From positions 1 to 27,859 of IMG/VR virus record IMGVR_UViG_3300042879_003490: 27,859 nt of DNA; one strand, given 5' to 3'. Each line of letters opens with the position of its first letter. Within the stretch, counting starts at the first letter, position 1. Below, piece after piece: positions 16,801 through 24,310 of this stretch. Both the position numbers and the translations under genes were made by a program. Under the pieces are notes generated by a model. The model was given only the letters and a program-made list of their open reading frames with translations. It did no database searches and was not told the DNA's origin. The DNA comes from a virus.

Positions 16801-17802
16801 TAATTTTATGTATAAATCAGTAATATCTACTAATGAACCATTAAGTTGATTTTGTAATCTAACATTTGTAAAGTTTACACCACTTATGGGTGTGGTTGAT
16901 GTAGTATCAGTTTGCGCTGGTATATATACACCCGTTCTAGTGTTGGGTGGTTGTGTACCACCATTCCATAAATAAAATGGTGCTTCTAAAAGATATGATG
17001 GAAATGCTGATGTATAACCAATTGTAAAATCGGTTTCAGTATATTTTTCTTGAACCCATTGTGGTTGGTTATTTTCATTCAGTTCTAATTTAAAGAAAGC
17101 CAGTCTTCCTGTAGTAGTGGTTTGGTTACTTGTAAAAAATTCTCTGAATAAAACACCTCTATTTGATTCTGGAAAGTTTGTAGGTTTCCATATCGTAGAT
17201 TGATTATTATAATTGCCTGTTGGTAATGAAATTGGTGTAATTCCCTCACCAACAAAATTTATATAAGATATATCGGAAATAGTATCATTCCCAAAATTTA
17301 ATAAAAACTCAGGCTTATTATCTACAAATAAAGAACTGGTGTTAAAATTAAACTCTTGAATACTTTTAATTAATTGTAAATTAAAATTATTTGGATTCTC
17401 GATTCGTACTTCAGTTCTATCCGAAGATATTTCCGATATTGTTAAGTCGTACCTCGTAGGTGATTCAATTTCAGTAGAGCCTGCAAAATTATATATAGGA
17501 TTATATACCATTGTATATATCCCACTATCATAACCAAGTTGTCTTAAATCACTTTCAGGAGAAAATCCAAATTTTGTTTTTTGGTTTTGAATGAAAATTC
17601 TTTTATACGATGATTTTACTAAATTATTTTCAGAATCGTATATGTGTAATTCTAATAACGCAGGTCTAGATTTTATGGATATATCAGAATTTGATAGAGA
17701 GCCTGACTGAAATGTGTATCTATCTAATTCGGTAAAGGTTTCTCCATACACAGGCTCTGTGCTTAGTACATCGGTTATATTTGTAAATCTATCTAATGAC
17801 AT
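13840..17802 (-). CDS. Giant baseplate wedge protein (gp7 position) with LamG-like domain
   Basis: A 1320-residue structural protein just after gp25- and gp6-like genes, where T4 has gp7 (1032 residues). Residues ~655-715 contain RAEVWRRVLNNLPYIYKSKG and LLACYGIPETFLKIREYGG, a block seen in large tail proteins and reminiscent of P2 gpI-type baseplate proteins. It is followed (~727-900) by a LamG-like domain ending in EIRYYSSSLSEEIFKEHALN. A further block (~1064-1130, YRANVYFQKYVNL to VGGVLLEPHIL) follows, and the C-terminus is Ser/Thr-rich. The N-terminal 600 residues are long beta-rich sequence without known motifs. Sequence similarity to T4 gp7 is not apparent to me, so gp7 equivalence rests on order and size. 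Confidence 0.72.
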   Translation of the reverse strand: MSLDRFTNITDVLSTEPVYGETFTELDRYTFQSGSLSNSDISIKSRPALLELHIYDSENNLVKSSYKRIFIQNQKTKFGFSPESDLRQLGYDSGIYTMVYNPIYNFAGSTEIESPTRYDLTISEISSDRTEVRIENPNNFNLQLIKSIQEFNFNTSSLFVDNKPEFLLNFGNDTISDISYINFVGEGITPISLPTGNYNNQSTIWKPTNFPESNRGVLFREFFTSNQTTTTGRLAFFKLELNENNQPQWVQEKYTETDFTIGYTSAFPSYLLEAPFYLWNGGTQPPNTRTGVYIPAQTDTTSTTPISGVNFTNVRLQNQLNGSLVDITDLYIKLVSPLDGGVTVGQSLSIDGRLQKSYIEKIVSYNQLDEITSKQLLEPNFNIELDKYGKSDGTDFKAWNDLLDANLSTSQQIIDKYFSGSFGNIKLNIDYSDFSNFVHYSSATERVDNFFSKLQTIEGYNSRIATLQQVSGSHALTNISQSITRRDTLIGGFDGFEQWMYNKVTGSLYTHYSTTDNPIVPYPKISSYPTVFYATTSSQAESWYEGVYSSASLYDAQNQSALINLIPFALREDPLNEDYILFINMIGHHFDILWTYTKGLTDVNKREEHPEDGMSDDLLYDVAKSMGWNLSNGWGESNLWEYVLGTDSLGNRSVTTGGLETKSKEKIRAEVWRRVLNNLPYIYKSKGTPRSIKALLACYGIPETFLKIREYGGPTIVDSPNKYEDERFIYKVETTDSKPIRNPFGTINGSRPNTIEVIGKMPLGDFTIGRLTGGGTDLNFEWNYSGGQARILAKTGSTTVMSSSYMSYLVARDGAFGIISGSSTTIRAAFKDDFGNILSSLSAQSSAPNSILGSSTQFIVGDGVGNYSSTASIQEIRYYSSSLSEEIFKEHALNTEAYFSDDNTTDLNSISSYTDLVYRIFPDSGFNTISTAISSSHPNQFFKTTLGGAPLTASLPNHTSADLVGEVDTQFIRVPSVGALNLNNNKVRIESSVLSGSLDVEKTAEVSQYDYTQTDSNLVGLYFSPTDVVNNDIYNSEGYFEVDDLIGDPDDRFNEDYSKLRYRANVYFQKYVNLTAPSGSAQKRGTAIGLLLDMLSLYDHSIFQQVKQLIPARSEYVGGVLLEPHILERNKYKRGDKWSYSRVDYLTTISMLPESVTATKNDYLATVDTKDYHESSIYKYTYPILSGSTGLYTNVSNPQWQYNPTSSIMGQRLSPYASIVNYFYSSSLSASLGKFYSSSLTPVATQTDELPLSLANLRFNGCNSGVTSIDGLPSVETFVADPFVLRVAPQNVSVQDTIVSTPTTSPRIGSGAASSGRLRV

Positions 17803-17808
17803 ACTATT

Positions 17809-18027
17809 TTATATTACGAACCTATTAACATCGTTACTGTAACCGATTATGGTTGGTGCTTCAATTTCTAACTCAGTTATTTCGGCACTCTGATTTATAT
17901 AAAAAGATTGCGATGTAAATAATTTTACATTTTTTTCCAACGCAATTACACCATAAGTATCAGTTGAATTAACAATCTCATACGATAGTATTCTTCCCTG
18001 TCTATTTCTTTTTATTTCTCTTTCCAT
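17809..18027 (-). CDS. Small protein of unknown function between tail genes
   Basis: A 72-residue protein of mixed charge (EREIKRNRQGRILSYEIVNS, then IALEKNVKLFTSQSFYINQS). No known motif, signal peptide or membrane segment. Its ATG overlaps the stop of the DNRLRE-type gene (TAATG), so it is translationally coupled, and it ends six bases before the giant baseplate gene. Tight packing supports a real gene, probably a minor virion or assembly component. Confidence 0.7.
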   Translation of the reverse strand: MEREIKRNRQGRILSYEIVNSTDTYGVIALEKNVKLFTSQSFYINQSAEITELEIEAPTIIGYSNDVNRFVI

Positions 18028-19121
18028 TATCTAATCACCTTAAAGTAATATTCATTATCGTAATATTTTTCAAGCCCATCAGAATCAACTCTGAATACAA
18101 ATCTATAATACCTTTCAGGTTGTAGTGTATTAAACCACATATCAAAATAGTTTCCATTTGAATCACATTCTATCTTTGTATAAGTAGTGTTAAATGGTAT
18201 AATTTCTAAATTAGTTTCAACATCTCTAACCGACCAATATGATGATGTAGGTAAGTATTTAATGGTTGATAACGCCCCACTATTACTAAATGTTCTTTGC
18301 GGATATCGTTCCCTACCATACACTCTAACTCTATCCTTTGAATTTTGTTTGTATTCCGATTTAAGATTTTTGGTGTATATCAAAATATTTTCAACCGTTA
18401 GAGCTGATAACGAACCTGTCTGAAATTGCGAATCATCCCATCTAACTTCAAAAGTTGGTACATAAATCGTATGAGTTTCTGTTGAAAAGTATTTTGAAAC
18501 TCCAAATTTAACCGAAGATGTTTCATCGGTATTAGACCTTTTAATGATAAATCCGTTATTTGTTCTATTACCACTAAAGATATCATTTACATATTGAGTT
18601 ACTTCAATGTTTATATCAGAAACATTTCTACTGAAAGATTGTGAGTAGGATACACCACTAACAGATGATGTGAACCAAGTTCCACCACCCTGATTAACTG
18701 CCCAATATGAGCCTGAGTTTATAGGTGATGCTACACTCCAACTTACATTTGTACTTCTATAAACCCAATTTGAATCATTTTCATTATGAGGTGTATCGGG
18801 CAAAGAACCCAATCCTTCATTCCAACTTTGCGATATTGGGTAAACATAAAGGTTGTATTCGGATGGAATTTCTCTTTCATCCGATGAAATAAGATTTAAA
18901 TAGTATTTTACACTTCCTGATATTACTCCACTTGCAACCGATTGAGATATAGCAGATAAATCAAACTGAATTAATATTCTACTATTACCAATCAATGTGG
19001 TATCATCGGTATCAAAAAACTTACCTACCTCCAATACTTCATCTTTTCCAACATTTTGAAATTTTCTTGTTGAATCTTCATATATGGTAGTATCTTTTTG
19101 AGGATATATTCTATAAATCAT
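18027..19121 (-). CDS. DNRLRE-type beta-sandwich structural protein in gp8 position
   Basis: A 364-residue protein. Residues ~1-230 have the signature of DNRLRE/CBM-like beta-sandwich domains: IYPQKDTTIYEDS at the start, N-x-G-x-x-x-x-L-x-V-G-K, a conserved SRILIQFDLSAI strand, the YPISQSWNEGLG block, and INIEVTQYVNDI with NNGFIIKRS near the end. The C-terminal ~130 residues form a separate beta domain ending YYRFVFRVDSDG and YYFKVIR. In T4 the neighbourhood of gp6 and gp7 holds gp8, but no gp8 similarity is evident; this may be a replacement wedge component or a surface carbohydrate binder. The ribosome binding site TTAGGAGAAAT is strong. Confidence 0.75.
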   Translation of the reverse strand: MIYRIYPQKDTTIYEDSTRKFQNVGKDEVLEVGKFFDTDDTTLIGNSRILIQFDLSAISQSVASGVISGSVKYYLNLISSDEREIPSEYNLYVYPISQSWNEGLGSLPDTPHNENDSNWVYRSTNVSWSVASPINSGSYWAVNQGGGTWFTSSVSGVSYSQSFSRNVSDINIEVTQYVNDIFSGNRTNNGFIIKRSNTDETSSVKFGVSKYFSTETHTIYVPTFEVRWDDSQFQTGSLSALTVENILIYTKNLKSEYKQNSKDRVRVYGRERYPQRTFSNSGALSTIKYLPTSSYWSVRDVETNLEIIPFNTTYTKIECDSNGNYFDMWFNTLQPERYYRFVFRVDSDGLEKYYDNEYYFKVIR

Positions 19122-19130
19122 TTATTTCTC

Positions 19131-21038
19131 CTAAAATAACGGAACAACCCTGCCTCTAATATCTAAATCAGGAAACTTAACCTCAAAAATAGATGGGTCT
19201 TTTGCTGGGTATATGATACCATTTCGTGTTGCTTTTTTTATATCATAAACATTTGATGAGTATATACCATTATACTTATTAACTATTTGTAATCCACCCT
19301 TACCATTTAAATCGGGTCTAACAACAGTCTGAACACCATCTATTCTATCTAATAAAACATATATATCCGATAATAATATAGGTCTATTTATTTGGCTGTT
19401 TTGTTTATTGAAATATGTTTTTAATTCATTTATACATTTTAATAAAACTTCGTTTGAATTATAGTTTGGTAATACAACTATTTCAAAATCAATACCAATG
19501 TTTATAATATACGCATCTTTGATGTACACCGCATCGGTCAACATTCTATAATATGAAATGTAATTTTTAAGATTTTGTTTGGTTGCCGAATTTAATTGTG
19601 ATATATTTCCACTACCATCATACCCAAGAACATATAAATTTATTGCGAGTGGATTTGGAACTTGGAGAGTTTCAGCCGATGAAGATTTTATTTGATAATC
19701 AGGCGCCACATATGCTTTTGCTACTGCACCAAATTGTGGTGGCATTGCGTACGCCCTTACAACATAATCTTCAGCAGTAACAGTTCGGTTTTGTGCTGCA
19801 AAAAATGCCATAGCACTATTTCTGATATCATCAACCTCTTCGTTTGATTTACCACCCGATGCGGCCTCTTCATTCGTAACTGCAACAGAATTTCTGACTG
19901 TATTTAATTGTTGGGTATTAGACGGGGTTGTTTGATTTTCAAATTCTATATTTGTAATTTGAGTTAAGTCTTTAGATATTACATTATCAATCACACCCTG
20001 CCCAACTCTATAGGTTACAGTTAAGGTTGTATTTGCAGGCGCTACCCCATATGTTTTTGTATATAAAAAGTTTGAAGGGTCTATTGTTTGTGATAAATCA
20101 CCTGTTGCTTTGTATAAATTAGAACCAACATTGTCTGGGTTGGGTAGTATCTCTTCATCAGCATTTGATGATACACCTGCTCCAAATTGAATTGTTATAG
20201 AACCATCTTCATCAGTTCGTGTAATATATCTTTTAGGAACTTTTTTTAATCTTAAAAGGTATGGTGTTTCCGAACCATATTGATTTAAGTTAAGTGTATA
20301 ATCGGATGTATTTTGGATTTGTTCAAAAACAGTATCTTGTGCTAAATAATCTACCTTTGTCCAAACATCTCCATCGGAATCAACTATTTTTACAACATCA
20401 ATAATACCAACATCCTCAATCTTAATTTTATTGTATGGTGTTGGTGAACCAAATATAAATTCAGATGTTTTATCTTCACCACTAACCACAGGAACGCTCT
20501 TTTTGAAAAGATAATAAACAGGTTCATCGGTATTTTCGTTTATTTGATATACTGATATTTCGGTGGGGTCAAAAGATGATGAATATGCAAAATCAACTTT
20601 TCTAGTTGTAGAAAATACCACATTTGGGTTTTGTGTTGATGATACCTGCATACCCTCTTTAATTTTTAGAGTGTAATCCAAGTCGGGTCTAACATTATTG
20701 CCGGAGCCAATAGCAGGGACTAATTGATATACTATTAAATTAGTTGTAGCCGGTGAGTATAATTTTGGGTTATATCCAAGCGATTGTGCTAACTGAAATA
20801 AGTTTGAATTTTCTTTTACTTGAGTAATAATTGATTCTCTTAACTGAGTATCCGTATAATAGGATAGAACATCCCCAACATACGATGCCATTTCTATAAA
20901 CATCATTCCAGGAGATGATTCGTTAAAATCATTATAGGTATTTGGGTAATATTGTTTAGCAAAATCTACAAGATTTTTTCTGAAGCCAGAAAAATCTCTG
21001 CCAATTAAACTAACGTCTTTTTTTTCATCATTTAACAT
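19131..21038 (-). CDS. 6: Baseplate wedge protein gp6-like (baseplate J family)
   Basis: A 635-residue homologue of T4 gp6 (660 residues), which forms the inner ring of the baseplate by joining wedges. Diagnostic are the N-terminal helical region with SSPGMMFIEMASYVGDVLSY (41-60) and TQLRESI, then LAQSLGYNPKLYSPATTN, and the J-family block near residues 390-450 (SNEEVDDIRNSAMAFFAAQN, RTVTAEDYV). The C-terminal part has DIYVLLDRIDGVQTVVRPDL. It follows the gp25-like gene by nine bases with TTAGGAGTAG as ribosome binding site. The gp25-gp6 neighbourhood is conserved in many contractile systems, which supports the call. Confidence 0.9.
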   Translation of the reverse strand: MLNDEKKDVSLIGRDFSGFRKNLVDFAKQYYPNTYNDFNESSPGMMFIEMASYVGDVLSYYTDTQLRESIITQVKENSNLFQLAQSLGYNPKLYSPATTNLIVYQLVPAIGSGNNVRPDLDYTLKIKEGMQVSSTQNPNVVFSTTRKVDFAYSSSFDPTEISVYQINENTDEPVYYLFKKSVPVVSGEDKTSEFIFGSPTPYNKIKIEDVGIIDVVKIVDSDGDVWTKVDYLAQDTVFEQIQNTSDYTLNLNQYGSETPYLLRLKKVPKRYITRTDEDGSITIQFGAGVSSNADEEILPNPDNVGSNLYKATGDLSQTIDPSNFLYTKTYGVAPANTTLTVTYRVGQGVIDNVISKDLTQITNIEFENQTTPSNTQQLNTVRNSVAVTNEEAASGGKSNEEVDDIRNSAMAFFAAQNRTVTAEDYVVRAYAMPPQFGAVAKAYVAPDYQIKSSSAETLQVPNPLAINLYVLGYDGSGNISQLNSATKQNLKNYISYYRMLTDAVYIKDAYIINIGIDFEIVVLPNYNSNEVLLKCINELKTYFNKQNSQINRPILLSDIYVLLDRIDGVQTVVRPDLNGKGGLQIVNKYNGIYSSNVYDIKKATRNGIIYPAKDPSIFEVKFPDLDIRGRVVPLF

Positions 21039-21047
21039 TTACTACTC

Positions 21048-21482
21048 CTAAACTATTGATAATCCACCCTGATTATCAACTTCTAAAATTATTGTTTGGT
21101 TAGCACCTTGAGATGTAACTCTAAAATTTATTTTTATACTAACTTTATTAAAATCCGGCTCCGAATTGACTTCTATCGCATTTAATAAAATATAAGGTAG
21201 CCAAAAACTAATATCGTTTGTAAGGGATTCTTCCAATAAAGAATCTAACTCCGATTGAATATTTTCAAATAGTAATGAATAAATATCCGAACCAAAAAGT
21301 GGTTGAAAAGGCCTTTCACCTTTTGTTGTTAATAATAGGTTTTTAAGATTAGATATAGCCTGTTGTTCGGTTGTGTAACTTGATTTAAACATAGGACTAC
21401 CACCCAATGGCAGCATTACACCAACCGCTTTATTTGGTTTTAAATCAATTGGATTAATCCTATATTGTAATCTCTGAGCCAT
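21048..21482 (-). CDS. 25: Baseplate wedge protein gp25-like
   Basis: A 144-residue member of the GPW/gp25 family, the small wedge protein that contacts the sheath and starts sheath assembly. The diagnostic block NLLLTTKGERPFQPLFGSDI (48-67) is present, preceded by a helix with TTEQQAISNLK and followed by ENIQSELDSLLEESL and a C-terminal beta strand pair. T4 gp25 is 132 residues. It lies directly upstream of gp6, as in related phages and secretion systems, with AAAGG as ribosome binding site. Confidence 0.92.
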   Translation of the reverse strand: MAQRLQYRINPIDLKPNKAVGVMLPLGGSPMFKSSYTTEQQAISNLKNLLLTTKGERPFQPLFGSDIYSLLFENIQSELDSLLEESLTNDISFWLPYILLNAIEVNSEPDFNKVSIKINFRVTSQGANQTIILEVDNQGGLSIV

Positions 21483-21485
21483 TCA

Positions 21486-21983
21486 TTACCTTTTCTTTTT
21501 ATTATTCATTACCTGCATTAACGCAGAATAATCTTTTGTAAGTGCATCTACAACTGCCGCACCTGCATCAGTTTTTGCTAAAGTTTCCATCGGTATTGCT
21601 CTGCCCTCTGAATCTTGAACAACGGATTCTTCCATCATTCCCATTCCCTTCATAGAACCAAATGATTGTGCCATATCAGATGTAAAAGACCTTCCACTAT
21701 TTATATCTCTCCACTCACCGCTTTGATAAGTTTCATTAAGTATAGAAGATATTGGCGAACTATTGTTAAATAGTTTTTTTTGAGTCTGTGGTTTCTTTGT
21801 TTCAAATAAGTGTTCTACATCCAATGGGTCTTTTTCCATCAGTTTTGTAGATTGCTTTATTGGTTGTTGTTTTAGTTCTTTAATAATAGATTCTTTTAAA
21901 AACTTCTTTTCTTCAGCGAATTTTCTTTTAACCTCGCTTTCAACCAACAGTTTAATAGCCTGAATTAGTTTTTTTGTATCCAT
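21486..21983 (-). CDS. Helical protein of unknown function next to gp25
   Basis: A 165-residue protein that I do not recognise. Residues 1-60 are strongly helical and charged (IQAIKLLVESEVKRKFAEEK, FLKESIIKELKQQ), probably coiled coil. The middle is polar and low complexity (SGEWRDINSGRS, SFGSMKGMGMMEE), and the end is helical and basic (ALTKDYSALMQVMNNKKKR). There is no membrane segment. It sits between the gp5-like spike and gp25 genes, so a baseplate or tail-tube assembly role is plausible. The upstream gap of 27 bases is AT-rich with no clear ribosome binding site. Confidence 0.7.
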   Translation of the reverse strand: MDTKKLIQAIKLLVESEVKRKFAEEKKFLKESIIKELKQQPIKQSTKLMEKDPLDVEHLFETKKPQTQKKLFNNSSPISSILNETYQSGEWRDINSGRSFTSDMAQSFGSMKGMGMMEESVVQDSEGRAIPMETLAKTDAGAAVVDALTKDYSALMQVMNNKKKR

Positions 21984-22010
21984 AGTAATAAATATAATGT
22001 TTTGTAATAA

Positions 22011-22952
22011 TTAACCAATACCATTTTTAAGCTTTGATAGTATTGTAGCTAGTTGTGGATGTGGTCCGGTTGGCCCAACCGCAGTTGGAAATGTTCCCTG
22101 TGCTAAAGTTTCTATAGCAGAAATAATTAAATTAATTGTAGTTGTATATTGTGATGTAGATATCGCTACATCCTTTTTTGATGATAGGATAATATTATCA
22201 GATTTACTATTAAATATTAACCTATCTGAGTTAATAATAACTTGTGGTTTATTAAATTGTGATATGTTAGGTATAGATACCCTATTTGCGGTTTTTAAAG
22301 ATACCCGCTGTTTTGTAGTCATCCAAATAGATGAATCATCATCATTTACATTTTCAACTACAAATTTATCGTATCCCTTTTTATTAGTATCGTTTTGAGT
22401 ATTTCTTATAATTGTTATTGGTGCGCCAGAATCAGATGCGTTCCAAGTTGGTAATTTCTGAGCATCGGTTTGTTTGGGTGTATAACCAAATCTAATAGAT
22501 TGACCAAACCTACCTTCAAGTATTGTATCGCCAATATAAGGTTGTAATTGTGATAAAGTGTTTACTTCAGAAAACCCTTTACCAAAATTATTGTTTTTAT
22601 CATTTGTAGATGAAGCATTCGGTATTGGGTTCAAATAAGAACTTACCTCAAATGATTGTGCAGTATTTGTAATTCCTTTTGGAAGGGGGTTGTTATTTAG
22701 CGACCTTTGTAAAAAAGTAGGTGAAATATAATAAAAAGAAAATCCGCCACCAAGAGGAGCGGATATAGAACTTAACGCACTAATTAAATAAACTTGCTCC
22801 CCAATAGTGGGGATTGATTTAATATACGGATTTAAGGGATACGCAAAATCATTTGATGCACCACCAGTAGAGCGTTTAACCGAAACCCCAATTTTGTAAA
22901 TATCATTGGGATTACCATCTTTTAAAAATACTTCAGTTACCTCACCAAGCAT
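22011..22952 (-). CDS. 5: Baseplate central spike gp5-like protein without lysozyme domain
   Basis: A 313-residue protein resembling the short gp5 proteins of aquatic T4-like phages. The N-terminus (LGEVTEVFLKDGNPNDIYKI) is an OB-fold-like start, and residues 141-156 (GDTILEGRFGQSIRFG) with PITIIRNTQ at ~178-186 match the block that precedes the spike helix. Residues ~210-270 (SIWMTTKQRVSL, VIINSDRLIFNSKSDNIILS) are short repeated strands, as in a triple-stranded beta-helix. T4 gp5 is 575 residues with a lysozyme domain; no lysozyme catalytic region exists here. The start overlaps the previous stop (TAATG). It forms the membrane-puncturing tip. Confidence 0.8.
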   Translation of the reverse strand: MLGEVTEVFLKDGNPNDIYKIGVSVKRSTGGASNDFAYPLNPYIKSIPTIGEQVYLISALSSISAPLGGGFSFYYISPTFLQRSLNNNPLPKGITNTAQSFEVSSYLNPIPNASSTNDKNNNFGKGFSEVNTLSQLQPYIGDTILEGRFGQSIRFGYTPKQTDAQKLPTWNASDSGAPITIIRNTQNDTNKKGYDKFVVENVNDDDSSIWMTTKQRVSLKTANRVSIPNISQFNKPQVIINSDRLIFNSKSDNIILSSKKDVAISTSQYTTTINLIISAIETLAQGTFPTAVGPTGPHPQLATILSKLKNGIG

Positions 22953-23311
22953 TATTCATCCTCATCCTGTTTTAGGGATTCCAATTTTTCATCTACATCT
23001 CTACTAGCTTCTAACAACTGCTTCTTTTCTTCTTCTGATAATAACAACCCATCATCAGAACCACCCTTATCTAAAAGTTTTTGTGCGATAGCAGCCAACC
23101 TTACCAATTGGTCATCATTCTTTACTGATACTTCTAAATATTCCTTAATCAAAGGAACTACTACAGATGCATCATTCAAATTTTTAACCAATGGTTCTAA
23201 CTGAGCAATTAGTAATTTTATTTGTCGGTCTTTTTTACGGGAATTATCATAAACATCTTTTAATAAAGATGAAAATGTCGTCCCTTTAAATATATCATCA
23301 TCCTTCGTCAT
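22952..23311 (-). CDS. Small helical acidic-tailed protein beside the sigma factor
   Basis: A 119-residue all-helical protein: FKGTTFSSLLKDVYDNSRKK, a long helix (QIKLLIAQLEPLVKNLND), VVVPLIKEYLEVSVKNDDQL, then an acidic end (LESLKQDEDE). Its start lies inside the end of the sigma gene (14-base overlap) and its stop overlaps the gp5-like start, so it is coupled to both. I recall similar proteins in uncultured T4-like phages but no function. Size, acidity and coupling to a gp55-like gene recall T4 gp33 (112 residues, late co-activator), but no sequence evidence supports that. Confidence 0.75.
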   Translation of the reverse strand: MTKDDDIFKGTTFSSLLKDVYDNSRKKDRQIKLLIAQLEPLVKNLNDASVVVPLIKEYLEVSVKNDDQLVRLAAIAQKLLDKGGSDDGLLLSEEEKKQLLEASRDVDEKLESLKQDEDE

Positions 23312-24029
23312 AATACCTCTCTATGTTATGATTTAATTTTAAAATACCCTTTTTAGTATATTCAGTATTTAATTCTACAAATATTACTTTCATTTTTCCT
23401 ATAACTCTTGTAATATATTGCGTATTTACTCCTGTCCTATCTCTAATAAGTATATAAAGAGCCTTTTTATTGTAAGAGTATAAATCCTTCCGATTACGGA
23501 ATAGTTCATTAACCGAATCAGCTATTCTTCTATCCCTTTCCTTTACAAAAAGTTTATTTAAATTTGAATCTATATAATCCACAAAGAAATCCATAAAATC
23601 TGATTTTTCTTCTACTGCTTCATACTCCGCAACTTCGTTGGGAACATTCCTACCAATATCAACAGCATCCAAATCTTCTTGGATTTTCATTTTTGCGTAA
23701 TTGGCATTATTCTCATTAAATAAAAAATTTCTTGCAATTACAGTGAAATAAGAAAATGCTTTTCCTTTATCACCCTTAAACTTATGCATCTTTTCATTTA
23801 GAAACGCAACCACCGATGCTTTTACATCTTCATACGAATCATCAAAGTAATAGGTTTTATATGTATGTATTACATTTTCTGCTAACTTATCAAACGGATA
23901 TTGTATAAATCTATTGTAGATACGATTTTTTTTATCAATATCATCCAAATTATTATATACATTTATAGCCATTTCAGTTATAGCTGTAAAATACCTATTG
24001 CTCTTCGGTGATTTCGCTTTTCTGCCCAT
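23298..24029 (-). CDS. 55: gp55-like late-transcription sigma factor
   Basis: A 243-residue protein related to T4 gp55 (185 residues), which directs host RNA polymerase to TATAAATA late promoters with the sliding clamp. The region-2-like core is residues ~48-115: LAENVIHTYKTYYFDDSYED, VVAFLNEKMHKFKGDKGKAF, then SYFTVIARNFLFNENNANY, matching gp55's pattern of a helix, a K-F-x-x-x-K/G turn and a Y-F/I-T-x-x-x-x-N-x-F core. Residues ~186-220 (NKKALYILIRDRTGVNTQYI, TRVIGKMKVIF) look like an additional helix-turn-helix, which T4 gp55 lacks. The gene begins 35 bases inside the preceding membrane-protein gene. Candidate target promoters are listed at 3925 and 6100. Confidence 0.78.
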   Translation of the reverse strand: MGRKAKSPKSNRYFTAITEMAINVYNNLDDIDKKNRIYNRFIQYPFDKLAENVIHTYKTYYFDDSYEDVKASVVAFLNEKMHKFKGDKGKAFSYFTVIARNFLFNENNANYAKMKIQEDLDAVDIGRNVPNEVAEYEAVEEKSDFMDFFVDYIDSNLNKLFVKERDRRIADSVNELFRNRKDLYSYNKKALYILIRDRTGVNTQYITRVIGKMKVIFVELNTEYTKKGILKLNHNIERYYDEG

Positions 24030-24309
24030 AATATCCGTCTAATTCTTCTATTATACTATACATTTCTCTAAATACATAACCCGTCTCATCATCGGCTTCA
24101 AACGAACCAATTCTATCTATGGATTTCATTCTATCCATTGCGTTTTGAATTCTCTCTTGCATTGAATCCAAAAGTGTATCTGCCTGAGTGTATTCTTTTT
24201 CTAACTCATCCAAATTTTCTTCAACTGCTTCTAACTTCCGTAATAGATTCCATACAAAGAAACCTAACACTATATCAGTTAAAAACAATATTACTAAAAG
24301 CGTTACCAT
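23995..24309 (-). CDS. Small N-terminally anchored coiled-coil protein
   Basis: A 104-residue protein with one membrane segment at residues ~3-22 (TLLVILFLTDIVLGFFVWNL), a positive patch (LRKLE), a coiled coil (~25-65, EAVEENLDELEKEY and LLDSMQERIQNAMDRMKS) and a conserved-looking acidic end (GSFEADDETGYVFREMYSII). The topology is probably N-out with a cytoplasmic coiled coil. I do not know its function; similar small proteins occur in aquatic myoviruses. It begins one base after the HD-protein stop and overlaps the sigma gene by 35 bases. Confidence 0.75.
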   Translation of the reverse strand: MVTLLVILFLTDIVLGFFVWNLLRKLEAVEENLDELEKEYTQADTLLDSMQERIQNAMDRMKSIDRIGSFEADDETGYVFREMYSIIEELDGYYGQKSEITEEQ

Positions 24310-24310
24310 A

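Noticed and set aside
21698-21705. TATAAATA on the sense strand inside the helical gene upstream of gp25
   Set aside because: It is 216 bases before the next start, within coding sequence, with no supporting spacing; kept only as background for the motif count.
23298-24029. Calling the sigma-like gene a host-type ECF sigma factor
   Set aside because: The core resembles gp55, sits among T4-type genes and lacks the ordered region 2-linker-region 4 pattern of ECF factors at normal spacing.
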